Assembly (NCBI RefSeq): GCF_905171775.1
Contig: NC_053491.1
Coordinates: forward strand, 397,699,838-397,763,837
DNA: 64,000 nt
Direction: 5' to 3'
Source: Rana temporaria
Taxonomy: Eukaryota > Chordata > Amphibia > Anura > Ranidae
Of the stretch, positions 10,956 through 21,735 are shown piece after piece (within the stretch, counting starts at the first letter, position 1; each line of letters begins with the position of its first letter). The position numbers and the translations under genes were made by a program. The notes beneath the pieces were generated by a model. It searched no databases, was not told the DNA's origin, and saw only the letters and a program-made list of their open reading frames with translations.

Positions 10956-11225
10956 AGCCTCATACACACGACCGAGAAACTCGATGGGCGAAAACACATC
11001 GTTTTCCTCGTTGAGTTCCTTGTTAGGCTGTCAAGGAACTCGAGAAGCCAATTTTCTCCATTCCCGTCAAGGAAATAGAGAACATGCTCTCTTTTTGGCT
11101 CGTCGAGTTTCTCGACCGTTTCCTCGACGAAAATGTACACACGACCGGTTTCCTCGGCAAAAAAAATTCTCCCAGCAAGTTTCTTGCTGGTTTTTGCCGA
11201 GAAACTCGGTCGTGTGTACGAGGCC
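10956..11225. mobile_element. Harbinger-like MITE (GCCTCGTACACACG family), TSD TAA
   Basis: It starts AGCCTCATACACACGACC and ends GTCGTGTGTACGAGGCC, with TAA at 10953-10955 and 11226-11228. The inner arms are long and self-complementary (GAGAAACTCG, TTTCCTCGACG). Relatives with the same arms are at 19442, 36263, 50008, 56312 and 63349. ORFs across it on both strands are palindrome shadows. Confidence 0.82.
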
Positions 11226-11528
11226 TAAGAGAAACTGACAAAGTCCTCATTTTACAGCAGATGGAAAGGACATGGCGGTTGTGGAGTCACTGCTCTGATT
11301 CATTTACTTGTGTGTGTAAAATTTCAATTTGAGCTACTGATCTCTGTAAACAGGTTTTCTGTTTTAACAAAAGCAGGTATCTACAGTATAGCCTGGAGAA
11401 CATTATGTATACATAGCATGTTCACATGCATTATTATCTATTTACTAGTTTATAAAAACAAGTTTATAAATATTATTTATGGTATATATTTGTATTTTGT
11501 CTTGATCATTAAACAAAAAGAAGTGTAA

Positions 11529-11855
11529 ATTATTATTTTTTGGATGCATACATTTTTGGGAACCCCAATCTGCCCGTCCACATACCAGACAGACTTTAAG
11601 GTTACTGATATGGCTTCTCCAGATCTTGTACTTGAAAATGCAAATACAATCAAATGGGAGTATGCCAAGTATGAAAATGATAGATTTCCTAATTCCATTA
11701 ATCATAATTATGCAGGCTAGCATTATTACCTGTGCTATGGGATCTCTCAGTTTAGCAGTATGCTCAAGCTTTTTCCAATTATTTTGGTTGGAGCAATTAT
11801 GTTGGTGGTTACTGGAAATGTTAAAACCTATTTAATTTGGAAATGGCTTTTAAAA
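11529..11855 (+). pseudogene. Coding-like relic of an unidentified protein with one hydrophobic segment
   Basis: One reading frame stays open from 11529 (ATG at 11544) to a TAG at 11718, then continues in the same phase to a TGA ending at 11855. The first part is polar, with a patch reading KWEYAKYENDRFPNSINHNY. After the single stop the same frame gives a hydrophobic run, LFPIILVGAIMLVVTG, followed by a basic tail. Codon choice looks protein-like and the frame survives across the stop, so I suggest a decayed exon or retro-copy. I do not recognise the family. A 92-codon frame on the opposite strand (11445-11723) overlaps the first part and is the alternative reading. No splice sites were assigned. 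Confidence 0.25.
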
Positions 11856-11938
11856 CATGTATGATTTAGTGAACTGCAGTTGTTTGACAGATTTAAACAT
11901 CTACAAAACAACTAATAGAGGAAGAATAATGATACTTA

Positions 11939-13054
11939 CACTCAACATCCACTTCATTAGGTACACCTTGCTAGTACTCGGTTGGGCCCCATTTTTCCTT
12001 CAGAACTGCCTTAACTCTTCGTGGCATAGATTCAACAAGGTTGCTGCAGATTTGTCGGCTGCACATCCATTACCCAATTCTCCCATTCCACCACATCCCA
12101 AAGGTGCTCTATTGGATTGAGATCTGGTGACGGTGGAGGCCATTGGAGTACAGTGACCTCATTGTCATGAGAAACCAGTGGTGAGATGACTTGAGCTTTG
12201 TGACATGGTGCATTATCCTGCTGGAAGGAGCCATCAGAAGATGGGTACACTGTAGTCATAAAGGGATGGACATGGTCAGCAACAATACTCAGGTAGGCCG
12301 TGACATTTAAATGATGCTAAATTAGTACTAAGGAGCCCAAAGTGTGCCAAGAAAATATCCCCCCCCCCACCATTACACCGCCAGGCTGAACTGTTGATAC
12401 AAGGCAGGATGGATCCATGCTTTCATGTTGCCAAATTCTGACCCTACCATCTGAATTTTGCACATAAAATCAAGATTCGTCAGACCAGGCAACGTTTTTC
12501 CAATCTTCTATTGTCCAATTGTAGCCTCAGTTTCCTGCTCTTAGCTGGCAGGAGTGGCACCCAGTGTGGTCTCCTGCTGCTGTAATCCATCTGCTTCAAG
12601 GTTCGATGTGTTGTGCATTCAGAGATGGTATTCTGCATACCTTGGTTGTAATAATTGGTTATTTGAGTTACTGTTGCCTTTCTATCATCTTCCCATTCTC
12701 CTCTGACATCAACAAAGAATTTTCCTCCACACAACTGCCGCTCACTGGATATTTTCCCTTTTTTTTCAGACCATTTTCTGTAAACCCTAGAGATAGATGT
12801 GCAAGAAAATCCCAGAAGATCAGCAGTTTTTTAAATACTAAGACCAGCCCGACTGGCACTAACAACCATGTCACGTTCAAAGTTACTTAAATTCCCTTTC
12901 ATCCGCATTCTAATGCTGGGTTTGAACTTCAGCAAGTCATCTTCACCATGTCTAGATGCCTAAATGCATTGAGTTGCTGCCATGTGATTGGCTGATAAGC
13001 AATTTGTGTTACCAAGCAATTAAACAGGTGTACCATAAAAGTGGCCAGTGAGTG
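11939..13054 (-). mobile_element. Tc1/mariner element relic, TA-flanked, transposase on minus strand
   Basis: The inverted ends CACTCAACATCCACTTCATT and AGTGGCCAGTGAGTG are flanked by TA at 11937-11938 and 13055-13056. On the minus strand, 12032-12259 encodes the C-terminal DDE part: QQDNAPCH with the second catalytic Asp, then PSPDLNPIEHLWD with the catalytic Glu. The stretch 12480-12734 encodes a piece of the N-terminal half containing YSSRRPHWVPLLPAKSRK. Frameshifts and internal deletions relative to a family-length transposase (about 340 residues) make it a fossil. The first catalytic Asp is not seen. Confidence 0.88.
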
Positions 13055-13056
13055 TA

Positions 13057-14512
13057 TGTGCTGCCCTAGGAGTGACTTCTAAGTTAATTTTTTTTAAAAT
13101 GAAATCCGGGGACATATTTTTTTCTTTACTAGTAATGGCAACAATCAGCGACTCTCTGCCCGGCGCCCCCCCCCCGCCTCACAGCCTCTCAAGTCTTACT
13201 CTTCAGGCCCCGGTTACTACTGGATGGGGAGCGGAGGAAGATCACTCCGCCAGGGAAGGCAAGGAGCTAAGCAGGCAGGTGGCTGGCCAGGATTTGAGCC
13301 AAGGCAGAAGAACATGTGGGCGAACCTAAATGGGCATGCGCCCGAAACTGAAGAAATATTCCTTCCGCTCTGACCAGCACATGATCATCAGAAAGGGGCA
13401 CAGATAAATGGTAGTAGGCACGGCGGAGCGGGGGGGAGTAATTCAATTTTTTTAATTTTAATTCTGCACTGACTGTCTTTGAAATTGCCCCTGCCCCCTA
13501 TTAAATCCAATCTGGGGACAAAACCAGGGATAGACTTGGTCCAGGGACAGTGTCCTCAATCAGGGGACTGTCCCCTGAAACTGGGGATGTCTGGTCACTC
13601 TATTCTAAGTAAATGTTTGATTTTGCTTCCTTAGCAAAAGCAAAGTGTTATGAGCCCCAAGCTGCACTACTTGAGGTTCAGTGTTATTCTAGACAGCATC
13701 CCCTATGTTAGCAGCATCCCTTATGTCAGCATCTTCCTGCTCAACACTGTGAGACACCCTCTGGACGAAAAGGTGTATTGAGACCATTGTGTCTGGTATC
13801 TCTTGTCCCAGATGTCTCTCCTTCAATAGTAAAAGACAACTTCTTTCATGCAAGAAGAGACTACCATTTACTTACTGTTTACTTTTACCGAAGGCAATAG
13901 CTGTGGTTTCAAGAACATGGCTAGCAATTGCAATTAAGCTGACAATATATGCAGCATATTGCTGTTGTAAAGGAGAACAGGCATTTTATAAAATATAGCT
14001 AGACATACTGTATAGAAATATAGAAGACGGTAAAAGCATCAGATTTTTGAATTGCATTTACCGATAGTATACAGTCCCAGACGCGTCACAGAGCTCAGAC
14101 CAGTATAGCATACGTTAGAGAATACTCTCTTGAGTATACAGCGCAAACTAGGATCATTGTGACAGCTTCATATGAGCAAATTCCAAGTCTCTGGAATATG
14201 TATATCGTGCACAATACAAGCTTCAGAACTTAATACGATTTTGCAGGTGGATGCATAAATAATGCAGCACATGCTGCATTACAATAATGATTTCAAAATG
14301 ATTGTGGTTATATTAATGAACCAGCAGTAATGACATGTGTGTTGGTGTGTGTGTATATGCACGTACCTATAATTTTTGCCAAAAGAATATTCTACAAAGG
14401 TAATGAAGGTAGGCGCTAATTATTGTTTTTTTTTAAAGGATTGCTGTTGGAAAAAAAATGATATTCCTATAACTGGAAGAATTTATTACATGTAATAATA
14501 GTACCTATTACA
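13057..14512. other. Gene-free stretch with unclassified GC-rich part
   Basis: The segment 13120-13330 carries TTACTAGTAATGGCAACAATCAGCG, which resembles the TACTAGTAATGGCGGCGATC block of the TTAA elements at 35447 and 39455, so a diverged repeat is likely. The remainder shows no structure I can name. Confidence 0.35.
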
Positions 14513-14516
14513 TTAA

Positions 14517-15550
14517 AGTGGCGTTAAGACCAAAAGCAAACATTTATTATATTGCAGCTTACAAATTCTTAAGCCTCGTACACACGATCAGTCCATCCAA
14601 TGAGAATGGTCCGAAGGACCGTTGTCATCTGTTAACCGATGAAGCTGACTGATGGTCCGTCGCGCATACACAATCGGTTAATTAACCGATCGTGTCAGAA
14701 CGCGGTGGCGTAAAACACAACGACGTGCTGAAAAAAACAAAGTTCAATGCTTCCAAGCATGCATCGACTTGATTCTGAGCATGCACGGGTTTTTAACCGA
14801 TGCTTTTGCATACTAACGATCGGTTTTGACCTATCGGTTAGGCGTCCATCGGTTCAATTTTAAAGCAAGTTCCTATTTTTTTGACCGAAGGGGGCCCACA
14901 CACGATCGGTTTGGACGGTCCGTTTGAAAGCGGTTCATCAGACTATTCTCATCGGATGGACCGATCGTGTGTACGCGGCCTTAGATGTGGTGGCTGCATT
15001 TGTTTGTTTTTTCAGGTTTTCTTTCCTTTGTTTTCATCTGGTGATCCAGCCAGATACGTTTGCTGTTTTTCAACAGAACAAGCAGTGCTGCAGATGTATC
15101 AGTTAGCGTGTTGAGACAAACGGCGGTGATTCAGAAAGCTATTCTGGATGCAGATGTTCCTGTTCGTATCAGCCTCCTGGTTCCAGCTCCTGCACAGCTT
15201 GACACAGCAAGGCTCAGCACAGCAAAGCTCTCTCACTCCTACCTTGTTGGCTCCTACCTGATTCCTTCCTTTACCCAACTTCCCAGCTTTTTCCTGGGCA
15301 TACATTTTTATCTGGTCCCTCCTGCTGCCAGGTGCTTGTGGGCCTTGTAGTTGCGGTCCATGGACAGCTATGGTTAGAATCCTTCTTCAAGACTACATCT
15401 CCCAGACTGCTACCGTGCAACTTGTAGAAACCCAGCCACAACAAGGCAAGACACAATTGGCAACACCATCTTGTGGACAAATAAGGTTCTGCAATTCTGG
15501 ATTGGTAAGTTGTAATGTGTTAAGTTTTTAGTTTTGGGTTTAATAACGCT
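14517..15550. mobile_element. TTAA-flanked (piggyBac-type) element with nested MITE
   Basis: It starts AGTGGCGTTAAGACCAAAA and ends GGGTTTAATAACGCT, with TTAA at 14513-14516 and 15551-15554. A Harbinger-like MITE occupies 14572-14980, so the original element was about 620 bp. The small + strand ORFs at 14881-15350 cross both elements and are not genes. Confidence 0.75.
14572..14980. mobile_element. Harbinger-like MITE (CAGTCCATC subfamily), TSD TTA
   Basis: It starts AGCCTCGTACACACGATC and ends CGATCGTGTGTACGCGGCC, with TTA at 14569-14571 and 14981-14983. The interior repeats GGTTAACCGATG-type words and carries GCATGCATCGACTTGATTC. Sister copies are at 57055-57463 and, reversed, 60750-61138. 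Confidence 0.82.
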
Positions 15551-15554
15551 TTAA

Positions 15555-16526
15555 TTTATTTTTCAGCTCACATGACTTTATATTTTTATGCATGTGTACA
15601 TGGTACCTAAGCTCAGAGGAAACATGATATAGGTTGGGAAGAACTAAACCACTGCCAGGGGTGCTTGAGAGGTTAAACAGTATTTTAAAGATTTGTACCT
15701 TCTGAATAAGCTCTCGCCAGTATCTTGGATTGCATGAAATAAGCTGTGTGCTGAAATGCAGATCTCACTTGTGGCATGAATAGTAATTTCACAAATATTA
15801 TAGCATGGATTTAGATACAAACCCTACACATTTGGGTTTTTAAAGACCTGTGTATCAAACTGTTATTTTGTTTGATTAGCTTACTTGTTTTCACTTCTTT
15901 ATCCTTTGTTGCATCTCAGCGGCGCTCATCTGTAGTGCTTTTGCAGTCAATTCCTGTATACATGCACTCAGTGATAGCTGCATGGTATTTCTCAGGGAGG
16001 GATTGCTTATGCTGGCTAAGGGTGAGGTTCGAGCATTGGTGCTTATTTCTAGCTGTTGGCTATTCAGCAAATGGTTGAAATTAATGACCTGTTCACTCTC
16101 CTGCCTGCCACAGTGAACCTCTGTCTGTAGGAAATTATTTATTCATTGAATAGTGATGTTGATTCTGCCACTATATGAATCACAGCTTCTCGCTCAGGAC
16201 TCTTGGTTGCTAGGATGTTGGCAACTGCTGCTTTGCTAGTAGCAACCAATGATGCAGCCCTGGTCCCATTTGCTGCTGGCCTGGGGGTTTTACATTCAGC
16301 AGCTTAATGTAAACAATGGGGCTGTGAATTCTGGCTGACATCATTGATCAAATATGGGCAGACCACACAGCGTCTTTGGTTGCTAGGATGCAAGCTACCG
16401 CTTGCACCCTAGTAACCAATTAGAGGTGGACCAACCATATTTGGTCAATGAAGACACCCGGGGATGCCTTCTGGCTTGTTTACAAATTTGGAATTAACCA
16501 GCAGGCAACAGTATAGGGGTTGCTTG
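15555..16526. other. Gene-free stretch with repeated GGTTGCTAGGAT words
   Basis: GGTTGCTAGGATG occurs at 16205 and 16378 and again at 17463, each near a second GCAAC or GTAAC half-site. No termini or gene signal were identified. Confidence 0.3.
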
Positions 16527-16748
16527 TGTAGCACCGGGTTACTTCCAAGTACCGGTGCTGGTCGAAATTTAAGGGATAATCAGAGTGTATGGACTGGGTA
16601 ATAAAGAGCACATAAAAATAAGTTTCTTCGTGGACATTCGCTAGCTGCTGTTGTTTGCATCCTTCATCCCTAGACATTCGGAGGGAGCCATGAGGTAAAT
16701 CTGCCATCCCATTAATTATCAGCGGCTCCTTCGGGGGTGAGCGCTACA
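16527..16748. mobile_element. Possible solo LTR (TGTAGC...GCTACA)
   Basis: The 222-bp segment starts TGTAGCACC and ends GAGCGCTACA, giving a TG...CA inverted hexamer. It holds an AATAAA at 16610-16615. The flanking tetramers are CTTG (16523-16526) and CTAG (16749-16752), which differ at one base, so the target duplication is not clean. No internal retroelement domain is present. Confidence 0.3.
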
Positions 16749-16799
16749 CTAGGATGCCCTGAATAAACACACAACATAGTACTTAAAGTCCTTTATTAA

Positions 16800-17253
16800 A
16801 GGTTCAGCTAAAGGAAAAAAAAATAAAAAATAACAAACATGTTATACTTACCTCCACTGTGCAGTTCGTTTTGCCCCCGATTCATGTCTTCTGGGGTCCC
16901 TCGGCGGCTGTCTCTGGTCCTCCCCGCAATTAGTAACCACAGTCATGCGAGAGATCGCATGGTGGTCACTAATTGTGGGCGCGCTCCCATGACAGCCGCT
17001 CACTGTATCACTCGGCCCCGCCCCTCGGCGCACCGTGTCACTGGATGTGATTGACAGCAGCGCCAGCCAATGGCTGCGCTGCTCTCAATCCATCCGCTCT
17101 GGCCAATCAGCGGCCAGGCTGAGCGGCAAAGAGGATATCGGGACCGTGCAGGACTTTCGAGGGGTCAGGTAAGTATAACGGGGCCTCGGGGGGGGGGGGG
17201 GCTGGCAGCAGCAGATGTTTTTTCACCTTAATGCATAGATTGCATAGACTCCT
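16800..17253. mobile_element. TTAA-flanked MITE (AGGTTCA...CCT family)
   Basis: It starts AGGTTCAGCTAAAGG and ends GACTCCT, with TTAA at 16796-16799 and 17254-17257. Shared with 23517-23915 are AACAAACATGTTATACTTACC, ATCACTCGGCCCCGCCCC, GATTGACAGCAGCGCCAGCC and the CAGGTAAGTATAAC block. Poly-G runs at 17190-17203. It is non-coding. Confidence 0.75.
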
Positions 17254-17257
17254 TTAA

Positions 17258-18580
17258 GCAAAAAATAGTATTAACAATGCTCTTTGATGTAAAAAATATC
17301 CAAAAAATAATGTTCCATGAAGTAAATGTACCACAGCGATTCACTCTAGCTGATTCTCTCACTGCAAAGCTTCAATGGTTGCTGGGACCTTGGCAACATC
17401 TGGCATGCTAGCAACCATTAAAGCTGTGCTGTCATTCACTATAGTGGATGACAGTGGATAGTGGTTGCTAGGATGCAGGCTTTAGGGTACCACCTTAAAC
17501 CCATATCAGACCTGACAAGAATTTGGGGGGGGGGGGGGGCCTCCATGCTGTGTTTTTGTTTTTCCATTTATTTGACAATCTCTTGCCTATTAGCATTAAA
17601 AATTTGCAATATTGTTTTTCAGGATTAACAGTTTTCAATTTTTCTTTCAGTTTACTGAACGCCCCTTGGCCCAAACTCAAACACATTAAGCTCACCACTA
17701 ATGGTAATAACAATCACTTCTCTTCATTGGAAGCCTGTGTGCACAGCTGAGAGACAGGGGAAGGGCATTGTCATACTATAATAGGAAATGCCTAAAGAAA
17801 GACATTCATGGCAGGATCACCATTTTATTATTGAAAGTTGCAGACTTAGAAATATTGAAATTTATTTTTTAAATGACATTAAAATGTTAAAGCGTTTGGA
17901 AAGAATTTTTTTTTTGTCATATACAGTAGCGTATATTAGTCCTGCTGTACTTTTTTACTGCTATATATGACCTCTGCACACTTGTGCTCCGGTTTTCCCT
18001 AAGCCAGTTATTGTAACGCTCCTATGCTGCCAGAGGTTTAGTGTCACATTTACAGAGCAAGCCTGCTTTAATCAATCACATTCTTATGAGCTGATGGAGG
18101 GCAGCATTGAGGCTGGCACCCAGGGAATGTTTGTATTTTATGTTATAAACTATAAATTCAGACTGCATTTCATTTCCTTTTCATATATTTGCCTGCTCTT
18201 CCCCCATCCACTGCATTCTCATATTTACTGAGCAGAAAGTACACAAGACCTCTGGTCACATAAAGCAAGATTTTAATCACAGGCTTGCAATCAGCCTGAC
18301 AGCAAGCAGAAGTCTATTATACATATAAGCAGCAATGCTGCAACCAGATGCTCAGTCTTCTGTGTGCTTCTCTGGCATGCACCGCAACGCAGACACCGTT
18401 TGATGGGCTGCTGCAAGGCATTGAAAAGAGGAAAAAGAAGGAGGGGAAATTATCATTCCCAGTCCTGAAGAGGAGGAGAGAAACACAAGTAACATTGCCC
18501 TGTAGGAAGAAGAGACATGCAATCCATCACTCTTTGGATAGCACTGTGAAAAACTATGAGCTATGTCATACTGGTGGAAC
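17258..18580. other. Upstream flank of the QRFPR exon, no recognised element
   Basis: A poly-G tract lies at 17525-17539. The segment 17990-18560 has mixed composition and no repeat that I recognise. It is the natural place for promoter and 5' leader sequence of the gene that follows. Confidence 0.3.
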
Positions 18581-18583
18581 AGC

Positions 18584-18591
18584 TCTATAAA
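18584..18591 (+). promoter_or_regulatory. TATA-like box upstream of the QRFPR start codon
   Basis: CTATAAAAAAAA lies about 225 bases before the start codon and would place transcription start near 18615. There is no independent support; many GPCR genes of this class lack a TATA box and carry a longer leader. Confidence 0.2.
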
Positions 18592-18811
18592 AAAAAGTGC
18601 CTTCTTCATGGACCACTTAAAGCAGCTGACAGGTGATGGATTGGTGACTGACAGTACTCAGTTACTATGCTACTTCAACGTTTAAGGTCTTTGCTGCTGT
18701 ACTTCTGGATTGTGGTCACATGGGTCTCGGACCAGCCATGTGAGACTGACTGGCTAAGCTGGTGGACTTGTGGCATTGTTAAGAGTAGTCTCAGCCAGGA
18801 ACTTCAGCACC

Positions 18812-19154
18812 ATGGACAGAAGACTCAACATCACTCCAGAAACCTTCAACCAACTGCTGAAAGAGCACAATATGAGCAGGCTGGAGTTCATTGCAGCCTA
18901 TGGACTCAAGCCACTGGTTTATATCCCAGAGCTGCCCCTCAATGCCAAGGTCATCTTTTTGGTTCTATATATCATTATCTTCATCTTAGCTTTGTTTGGC
19001 AACAGCCTTGTGGTCTACATCATTATCAGGAAGAAAGCAATGAGAACAGCCACTAACATCTTTATCTGTTCTCTGGCTTGCAGTGACTTGCTGGTAACTT
19101 TCTTCTGTATCCCGTTCACTTTGCTGCAGAATATTTCATCTGAGTGGCTGGGAG
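18812..19154 (+). CDS. qrfpr: QRFP (26RFa) receptor-like GPCR, first coding exon
   Basis: This encodes the first 114 codons of a class A peptide receptor. The family binds the RFamide peptide QRFP/26RFa at the plasma membrane and signals through G proteins in feeding and neuroendocrine control. The start is the ATG in ACCATGG, a strong Kozak context. The 5' extension to 18770 begins with GTG and is not used. Residues 1-40 carry two N-glycosylation sequons (N6-I-T, N20-M-S) and the conserved PLVY.PELP block. TM1 (about residues 46-71) has the GNSLV motif with N1.50. Intracellular loop 1 reads KKAMRTATN. TM2 (about 77-103) has LACSD with D2.50. NISSEWLGG follows, and the exon then ends at GAG|GTAAGA in phase 1. 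The resemblance to vertebrate QRFPR exon 1 in length and motifs is strong. An amphibian paralogue of QRFPR is the main alternative. Later exons were not found. Confidence 0.86.
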
Positions 19155-19441
19155 GTAAGATGCACCATTTTTCTTTATAGTCTGTGCAAACTTTTGCAAT
19201 GTATCTGTATACTATTCTTTGTCCTTCAGCTGCAGGAGAGACGTTGTGGGACTAAAGGTCCTATCTAACACTGGTTAGTGGGAAGATGATAAGTAATGTT
19301 AGAGGTTATTTTATTAAATGCATAACATATTCTGGGGATCAGCTTAAAGCAGATGAAATAAAACTGATCAAGGGCTAAATTTGTGGAACAGATATATTGA
19401 AAAACCAAGTAGGTAGGTCAGATGGACCACTAGTACCCTGA

Positions 19442-19710
19442 AGCCTCGTACGCACGGCCAAGGAACTCGACGGGCAAAACACATCGTTTTGCTTGTCGAG
19501 TTCCTTGTTAGGCTGTCGAGAAACTCAACAAGCCAATTTTCTCCATTACCGTCAAGGAAATAGAGAACTTGCTCTCTTTTTGGCTCGTCGAGTTTCTCAA
19601 CAGTTTCCTCTACGAAAATGTACACACGACCGGTTTCCTCGGCAAAAAAATATCTCCCAGCAAGTTTCTTGCTGGTTTTTGCCGAGAAATTCGGTCGTGT
19701 GTACGAGGCT
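19442..19710. mobile_element. Harbinger-like MITE (GCCTCGTACACACG family)
   Basis: It starts AGCCTCGTACGCACGG and ends GTGTGTACGAGGCT. Flanking triplets are TGA (19439-19441) and TTA (19711-19713), one mismatch. It is a close sister of 10956-11225 and lies 288 bases inside the presumed intron. Confidence 0.78.
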
Positions 19711-19713
19711 TTA

Positions 19714-21561
19714 CAGGATACAAAAGGGTGCCATGATCTCTGAAATGTGTCTTTCAGCTTTTGAGCCTCTTGCGATTAGTTGGATTAGCTGTGCATTAGG
19801 TTGTACGTTAACACCTAAAGATTACAACTTTGTGTAGTAGGTGTATTAAGTTAATCCAGTAGTCAATAACTTCTCCACCAGCTTAATTCAGTAAGGGTTA
19901 CAAAATCATAGTGTTCTTTACAGACTGTTACCACTTTACAATTTGTCAGTAAAATAGTTCTTTACATGCCTGTTGTGTCTATGAAAAAGCACTTCTGCTA
20001 CCAAATTTGGTTGTCTAGGAGGCACTTAGTGAGAACGCCTCCTTCAGAGAAGTTGGGATTAAAGAATGACTCAAAGACCATCATCTTTCAACGTTAGTGT
20101 ATATTTTTAATTCAATTTCCTTTTTAGCAATATATTTGAATTCCTATACTCACAAATCTAAGTCATCTGACCTTCTACTAAATTCCTAAGTTGCATTTTG
20201 CTGTTGTTACTTTCTAATGTTGCTTCCAATATTTTTTTAAAGTAACTGTTGTTCGAATATTGTTAGATGTGCAGAAATGTGTACATCGCAGTCTGAGCAG
20301 TATCATCAGCCTTGTATATTTATACCCTCCTACACACAGACACTGTATAGACATAGACACAATGTAAAGCTGGGGGTGGGGTATGCAGCTTCAATTAAAC
20401 CTGTTACTGCAGATTGTTGTCTTATCTCTAGTATGGATACAGATACTTCTTTAGTTACATTACAAAAAAAACTTTCACTATGAGGGAAAATGAATAAGCA
20501 GTAACATGATTTGTTATCATTATGGATTTATTTTTAGAGGATTATTAGACAGATTATTGTGAAAGTAATGTGTCAATGAGGTGTCGCTAATTTTGGGGCA
20601 TTACATTTAGAAATGTCACATTATTATTGAGGCATAAGAGCAATAAGCATGTTTTCAGACTATGTATTTTTATTGTGCTCCACCCAGGTCCTCTAAAATG
20701 GGGTGACCTGTCTTTTTAATTGCTAAACAAAGGCAAGAATGTTAAACACCAAGGAATTAATGCATATAGGTCACCAAATGGTGAATTCGTAAATTGCTGT
20801 AGAAACTCTCCATAAACATGCTTTGAACTCAGAATGGCTACCTGTGCTTCTGTAATGTCATGGGATAAACGACTATGAGCGGTACATGTTATGATCTCTG
20901 AGGTCATAGACCTCTGGTGTCTGCTTTCATCCAATGGTGTTGGATAATAGCATATTCAGCAGATTGCAACAAGGTGGCTCCACAGTGTCATACTGACAGG
21001 TGCCCAAAGCAGGACTTTTATAAAACTGCTTTAATTCATATTGACAAGCTCAGCACTTTCTATCAAACAATGTTGATACCAATGTCAAGGAGCTTTTGGT
21101 AAAAAGGCAAAGAGTAAGCCATATCTACTAACCTGAAATAACATCATCGTTTCTTTGATGTCCATGTCCTAAACAAGCTGAAAGATGGTAATTTTGTAAG
21201 GACATCATTGATCCTTGCACTGTGTTGACGTATAATGCAATTTATATAACATATACACAAACCAAGTAAATGCCACAGTTCAGTGACATAATTATTCCCC
21301 ACTCTCCACTTAACATTGCTCAGTTGCTTAATCCTTTAAAAACAGAACATGAACGTTTATTTTTGGTATTCTTACAGTGTTCTGTGACCCAATTTGATCC
21401 CCTGATCAAGACCTGATAATTGCATTCAAGTATGATTTATTTGTTAAAGTGTCCACTAGGTAAGCTATTGCCCTTATCTGCAATGTTCTAGCTGTAATTG
21501 GTAACATCTCCCAGCATGTTTTGTGAACAGAAATCTGTAGAAAAACAAGGAGGAATGATGA
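19714..21561. other. Gene-free intronic stretch, no recognised element
   Basis: AT-rich, low in CpG, without tandem or inverted structure that I can name. Small ORFs have no family features. Confidence 0.35.
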
Positions 21562-21735
21562 GGTTGATTTACTAAAACTGGAGAGTGCAAAATCTGGCGC
21601 AGCTGTGCATGGCAGCCAATCAGCTTTTAACCTTGGCTTGTGCAATTGAGCTTTAAAAAAAGAAAATGGAAGCTGATTGGATTCTATGCACAGCTGCACT
21701 AGATTTTGCACTCTCCAGTTGTTGTAAATCAACCC
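21562..21735. mobile_element. Short palindromic MITE (GGTTGATTTAC termini)
   Basis: Left GGTTGATTTACTAAAACTGG and right CCAGTTGTTGTAAATCAACC are inverted. Mirrored inside are AGAGTGCAAAATCTGG, GCAGCTGTGCAT and CCAATCAGCTT. It is 174 bp long. The target duplication is unclear. Confidence 0.7.

Noticed and set aside
18770..18811. 14-residue N-terminal extension of the GPCR exon
   Set aside because: The extension starts at GTG. The ATG at 18812 has a strong Kozak context and matches the start of the receptor family.
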